Source of the DNA: Ruminococcus gauvreauii
Lineage (GTDB): Bacteria; Bacillota; Clostridia; Lachnospirales; Lachnospiraceae
Direction: 5' to 3'
DNA: 64,000 bases
Assembly (NCBI RefSeq): GCF_025151995.1
Contig: NZ_CP102290.1
Coordinates: 3,472,001 to 3,536,000 of the forward strand
Shown: positions 60,921 to 64,000 of the stretch, in pieces
Layout: the number at the start of each line of letters is the position of its first letter
How positions within the stretch are numbered: the stretch's first letter is position 1
Position numbers and translations under genes: made by a program
The notes under the pieces: model-generated
Databases searched by the model: none
What the model saw: the letters and a program-made list of their open reading frames with translations, nothing else
Told to the model about the DNA's origin: nothing

Positions 60921-62168
60921 ATGAGAAAAAAAGTATTGGCACTGGGACTTATCTTCGCTATGACATTGTCGCTTTTCGGATGCGGGGGAAAAGAAGAAGG
61001 AGCAGCTTCGACAGACATAGCCGCGGCAGAAAAAACAGATGAAACAGAAAAAGAAACAACAAAAGAAGGCAGGGATGAGACGGCAGGGTCCGAAGTGACC
61101 ACGGTAGGTGACTCCGAGGCCTGGGTAATGAACATGGACGATATGCTGGCGGGTTCCCCGTTTGAAGGATTGACAGCAAATGAAGCATACAGTTATCAGC
61201 TGATTGTAAAGTCTTTTTCAGCGAGCTTTTTCACGGCGGTTGCAGAAGGAGCCGAAGCGGCGGCCGAAGAGCTGGGTGTTGAACTGACCTGCAACGGACC
61301 GAATACAGAGTCAGATATCGCGGATCAGGTGAATATGTTTAACACGGCAATCCTGAACGGACTGGATGGTGTTGCAATTGCACCGTCAGATGCCTCGGCG
61401 GTTCTCGACTCCCTGAAAACGGCAAAAGAAAAAGGTGTTCCGGTCGTGTTATTTGACAGCGGTGTAGAAAATGCACCGGAAGGGTCTGTTCTGGGAACAG
61501 TGGCAACAGACAGTGTGGCAGCAGGCCGAATCGGAGCAGAAAACGTCTACAACGCAGTTTCTTATAAAGTAAGCGATGGCCCGATCCGTATCGGTATGGT
61601 GGCAAATGACAGTACATCTGCAAGCAATACGCTGCGGGGCCTGGGATTTGTAGACGGTATCATTGAGCTTGGCAAAGCGGATGGATACAGTGTCGCGGTG
61701 ATCGGAAACGAATGGTTTACAAAGAATTGCTCTGACGTCGGTGATGAGAGCACGGCTGATATCATCGTAGAGTGCAGGGTACCTGCTACGGCATTGGTAG
61801 ATTTTTGTGCAAGTGAAGTGTCTGCGGTCTGTAACAAAACAGACACGGCTGCAGTATTCGGAACGAACCAGACAGTCACAGAAGGAATCATCATGGCAAA
61901 CAACAACCTGCAGGTGTTGGGATCTGACCCGGATACATCCATCATCGGAACGGGATTTGACGCAGGCGCTACGATCAAAGAGAACGTTGCCAATGGTACA
62001 CTGTACGGATGTGTGACGCAGATGCCGTATGCAATGGGATATTACTCCATCGCAACACTGGTAGCAAATAATAATGGTGATGAGACGGGCGACCTGCCCA
62101 TTCCCGCGTACTGGTATAACGCAGAGAACATGGACGATCCGCTGATTGCGCCTAATCTTTACGACTAA
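60921..62168 (+). CDS. Sugar-type ABC transporter substrate-binding lipoprotein
   Basis: The product is 415 residues. The signal peptide ends in lipobox LFGC (Cys21), followed by an acidic linker of about 55 residues. A type 1 periplasmic-binding fold then starts near YSYQLIVKSFSASFFTAVAEGAE and carries NGLDGVAIAPSDASAV and PVVLFDSGVENA. This is the partner class of RbsABC importers, and no other binding protein lies near the importer genes at 51-55 kb, so it should serve them. It is unusual that it sits at the far end of the catabolic genes. Confidence 0.9.
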   Translation: MRKKVLALGLIFAMTLSLFGCGGKEEGAASTDIAAAEKTDETEKETTKEGRDETAGSEVTTVGDSEAWVMNMDDMLAGSPFEGLTANEAYSYQLIVKSFSASFFTAVAEGAEAAAEELGVELTCNGPNTESDIADQVNMFNTAILNGLDGVAIAPSDASAVLDSLKTAKEKGVPVVLFDSGVENAPEGSVLGTVATDSVAAGRIGAENVYNAVSYKVSDGPIRIGMVANDSTSASNTLRGLGFVDGIIELGKADGYSVAVIGNEWFTKNCSDVGDESTADIIVECRVPATALVDFCASEVSAVCNKTDTAAVFGTNQTVTEGIIMANNNLQVLGSDPDTSIIGTGFDAGATIKENVANGTLYGCVTQMPYAMGYYSIATLVANNNGDETGDLPIPAYWYNAENMDDPLIAPNLYD

Positions 62169-62235
62169 TCGCTGCCGTTATCTGGCTGCACCCGGGTTTC
62201 TTGACTTTTGATACGGTTTCATTTATTATTTAACG

Positions 62236-62388
62236 GTAACAGTTCAGGACGGCGGGGAAATTAGTACAGAAAGCAGCGTCAAGCTTGCTTGTAAGTTGCT
62301 TTCTGTACTAATTACCACATCGGATGAACATCCGATGCTTCTTGACCGGATTTTCCGGTCAAGAAGATGCGCCATCCTGAACAGTTAC
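62236..62388 (-). mobile_element. Miniature inverted-repeat element, copy 2 (153 bp)
   Basis: It runs opposite to copy 1 at 46.9 kb. The ends are GTAACAGTTCAGGACGGCG and CGCCATCCTGAACAGTTAC. Perfect 8-bp duplications ATTTAACG flank it (62228-62235 and 62389-62396). It has the same three internal hairpins: a 16-bp stem AATTAGTACAGAAAGC/GCTTTCTGTACTAATT, CATCGGATG/CATCCGATG and CTTCTTGACCGG/CCGGTCAAGAAG. There is no coding capacity. It has inserted between the binding-protein gene and the regulator gene, where it may act as a terminator or alter read-through. Confidence 0.9.
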
Positions 62389-62453
62389 ATTTAACGTAGC
62401 AGTTTGGACGCCGGACAGGCGGCATAAATAAAAAACTAAGGGCAGGGAGCGGG

Positions 62454-63599
62454 ATGGCTGATTTTAAATATAAACAGGTGGCAGATAACCTGAGGGTCTG
62501 CATTGGGGAAGGCACATTTAAGCCCGGTGAGCGAATTCCTACAGAACCTGAGCTCTGTGAGCGGTTCCATGTGGGGAGACAGACGCTCCGCAAGGCGGTA
62601 GCGCTGATGGAAGAGGCCGGATATCTGAGGCGGGTTCAGGGAAGCGGTACGTATGTCTGTGAACGGGAAGAAAACCACGGTGGCGAGCCTCGGAGAGATG
62701 CACCGGAATATGTGATGAGAGTTCCGGCGGAAGAAGGGGAGAATCGTACGATTACCCTGGTGATGATGAACGGGAAGAGTTATGTCTTTTTGGATATCAT
62801 GCAGGGAATATCGGAGGTTCTGACGGCGAACGGCTATATTCTGAATATCGTGATCACGGATGGTGACTATGATAAGGAACGGATGATCCTGGAAAATATG
62901 CTGCAGAATCCTCCGGCAGGACTGCTGTTCGAACCGGTGTGTTCGGGACTCCTTTCTGTTAATGATTCGCTCTGCAGGGAAGTATTTTCCAGGATTCCGG
63001 CACTTATGATTCATATGGATTCCGTACCGCATTTCCCGTTTATAGCACTAAATGATCGGCAGGGGTCCAGAATGCTTGCCAATTATTTGATTTCGCTGGG
63101 ACATAAACGAATCGGAACGGTGTATGCGTTTGATGAATACACGGGACAGAACCGATACAGAGGATTTCTGGATGCGCTGCGGGAACATGGGATGCGTCAT
63201 ATACCGGGAGATAATGTGTGGATGTTCCATGAGCGGATGAACGATCTTTTTAAAGCGGACGGATGCATTGCGCTGGAACGTATGCGTAAAGAGGTGACCG
63301 CAATCATGTGTCACGATGATCGTGTGGCAAGTAAACTGATTGGTTACCTTGGAAAAAAACAGGTTCGTGTACCGGAAGATATCTCGGTTGTCGGTTATGA
63401 CAACAGTCTATATTCTCAGCTTGGCGTTGCCATTACTACGGTGACACATCCGGGAACGGAATATGGAAAAATGGCGGCGGATGCATTGCTGCAGATGATT
63501 TATTCGCAGGAAAGCGTTGATCTTTCCCGTTATTCTGTTGAGCCGGAGTTGGTGATTCGTGATTCTGCCGGACCGCCCCCTGAAGTGTCATTGGATTAA
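62454..63599 (+). CDS. GntR-type winged-helix regulator with LacI-type sensor domain (AraR-like)
   Basis: This 381-residue protein is a chimera of two regulator classes. Residues 1-70 are a GntR winged helix (KYKQVADNLRVCIGEGTFKP, GERIPTEPELCERFHVGRQT). Residues about 95-375 are a LacI/periplasmic-binding sensor (FIALNDRQGSRMLANYLISLGHKRIG, VPEDISVVGYDNS). The build is that of AraR in Bacillus. It probably binds the locus substrate or an intermediate and controls P1 and P2, whose shared palindrome suits a dimer. It is separated from the operon by the inserted mobile element. Confidence 0.88.
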   Translation: MADFKYKQVADNLRVCIGEGTFKPGERIPTEPELCERFHVGRQTLRKAVALMEEAGYLRRVQGSGTYVCEREENHGGEPRRDAPEYVMRVPAEEGENRTITLVMMNGKSYVFLDIMQGISEVLTANGYILNIVITDGDYDKERMILENMLQNPPAGLLFEPVCSGLLSVNDSLCREVFSRIPALMIHMDSVPHFPFIALNDRQGSRMLANYLISLGHKRIGTVYAFDEYTGQNRYRGFLDALREHGMRHIPGDNVWMFHERMNDLFKADGCIALERMRKEVTAIMCHDDRVASKLIGYLGKKQVRVPEDISVVGYDNSLYSQLGVAITTVTHPGTEYGKMAADALLQMIYSQESVDLSRYSVEPELVIRDSAGPPPEVSLD

Positions 63600-63732
63600 T
63601 TATTTTTTATATCGTGTAAAGAGAGCCCGATTCTCAGGGTACCAGTTCTTTTAACAGCTGGTCTTCCATGAGATGAGGGCATTTTTTAATTTATCAGGAA
63701 AATGATTCTTCCAAATTAAATCGATTTTCTTC

Positions 63733-63761
63733 TGGAATTTTTCTGGAATATCCATTATAAT
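63733..63761 (+). promoter_or_regulatory. Possible promoter of the last gene
   Basis: A good -10 TATAAT lies 32 bases before the last start codon; the -35 region (TGGAAT) is poor. A direct repeat TTCTGGAAT overlaps it. Confidence 0.4.
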
Positions 63762-63792
63762 GGGGATAACAGCTGGAAAGGAAATAAGTGGC

Positions 63793-64000
63793 ATGATGAA
63801 AAGAATTAGTTTTATCGGTGTTGGCATTATGGGAAAATCGATGGTGAGAAATCTGATGAAAGCAGGATATGAGCTTCATGTCTATGCAAGGGTGAGAGCA
63901 AAGGCTGATGATGTGATCCGGGAAGGGGCGGTGTTCCATGAATCAATAGCGGACTGCGTGGCTGCCGGTGAGGTTCTGATCACGATGGTTGGATTTCCGG
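63793..64000 (+). CDS. 3-hydroxyisobutyrate dehydrogenase-type oxidoreductase (cut by window end)
   Basis: Only the first 69 codons are present. They read ISFIGVGIMGKSMVRNLMKA, the glycine-rich NAD(P) loop GxGxMGxxM of beta-hydroxyacid dehydrogenases (3-hydroxyisobutyrate, tartronate semialdehyde and related), followed by GYELHVYARVRAKADDVI and the ADCV...EVLITMVGFP strand. A GGAAAGGAA site precedes an ATGATG start. It may belong to the same catabolic locus, reducing a semialdehyde product; the rest lies outside the window. Confidence 0.85.
   Translation, partial: MMKRISFIGVGIMGKSMVRNLMKAGYELHVYARVRAKADDVIREGAVFHESIADCVAAGEVLITMVGFP

Noticed and set aside
62312..62593. Minus-strand open frame with a peptide also readable in the gap near 46.9 kb
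   Set aside because: The shared peptide (SGQEASDVHPMW) comes from the two copies of the miniature element, which is palindromic non-coding DNA.

Overview
The window looks like chromosome from a Firmicute of the family Lachnospiraceae (Clostridium cluster XIVa). The evidence is a Gram-positive PolC replicase, IspG of the MEP pathway, AGGAGG-type ribosome binding sites, lipobox lipoproteins, DUF5716/DUF5717/DUF5685-type proteins that I know mainly from this family, and mid-range base composition. There is no rRNA operon, CRISPR array, intact insertion sequence or prophage. Genus and species cannot be fixed from the sequence alone.

Layout. 1-2.0 kb: end of a ferrous-iron uptake operon (FeoB, a Cys-rich FeoB partner, a Fur-like regulator without metal ligands). 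2-4.6 kb: nitroreductase, tRNA-Gly, SH3 lipoprotein, small membrane protein. 4.7-11.4 kb: purine nucleoside phosphorylase, lipase-like hydrolase, MalQ and a two-subunit ABC exporter. 11.5-16.9 kb: a 2-aminoethylphosphonate uptake and degradation operon in which permease and binding protein are joined in one reading frame. 17-19 kb: small membrane protein, a lone IolB and a VanZ protein. 19-28.5 kb: ThyA, FolA, XpaC, TelA, IspG, PolC. 28.5-35.5 kb: a CobD-like aminotransferase and a three-gene Hsp70-like/TPR/giant-scaffold module of unknown function. 35.5-38.1 kb: polar amino acid ABC importer. 38.2-44.7 kb: purC-purF-purB, an NhaC antiporter and purA. 44.8-50.9 kb: beta-helix-like lipoprotein, second NhaC antiporter and a DUF5685/DnaJ gene group. 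51-64 kb: a catabolic locus with an RbsABC-type importer, a duplicated type I dehydroquinase, two zinc dehydrogenases, an IolG-like oxidoreductase, a radical SAM protein, a binding protein, a GntR/LacI-type regulator and the start of a beta-hydroxyacid dehydrogenase.

The most notable signals are these. (1) A miniature inverted-repeat element is present as two intact, oppositely oriented copies (46857-47010 and 62236-62388). Each is flanked by its own perfect 8-bp target duplication, ends in GTAA...TTAC, and carries internal stems with compensatory changes. Short relatives of its ends lie at the predicted transcription starts of purC, an nhaC gene and the DUF5717 gene. (2) A 513-residue protein carries two type I 3-dehydroquinase domains. 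The second keeps every catalytic residue at the spacing known from Salmonella AroD, while the first has lost the Schiff-base lysine and catalytic histidine. It sits in a sugar/cyclitol-type transport operon, which suggests use of quinate, shikimate or a related carbocyclic polyol. (3) The two promoters of that locus share the same architecture, TTGAAA-N17-TATATT, with an ATGAAT-N8-ATTCAT inverted repeat at identical positions. (4) The phosphonate permease and its binding lipoprotein are joined in frame but retain an internal ribosome binding site. (5) The 619-bp gap before the catabolic locus holds three 11-bp iterons, a promoter-RBS-ORF unit for a 25-residue peptide and a nested inverted repeat.
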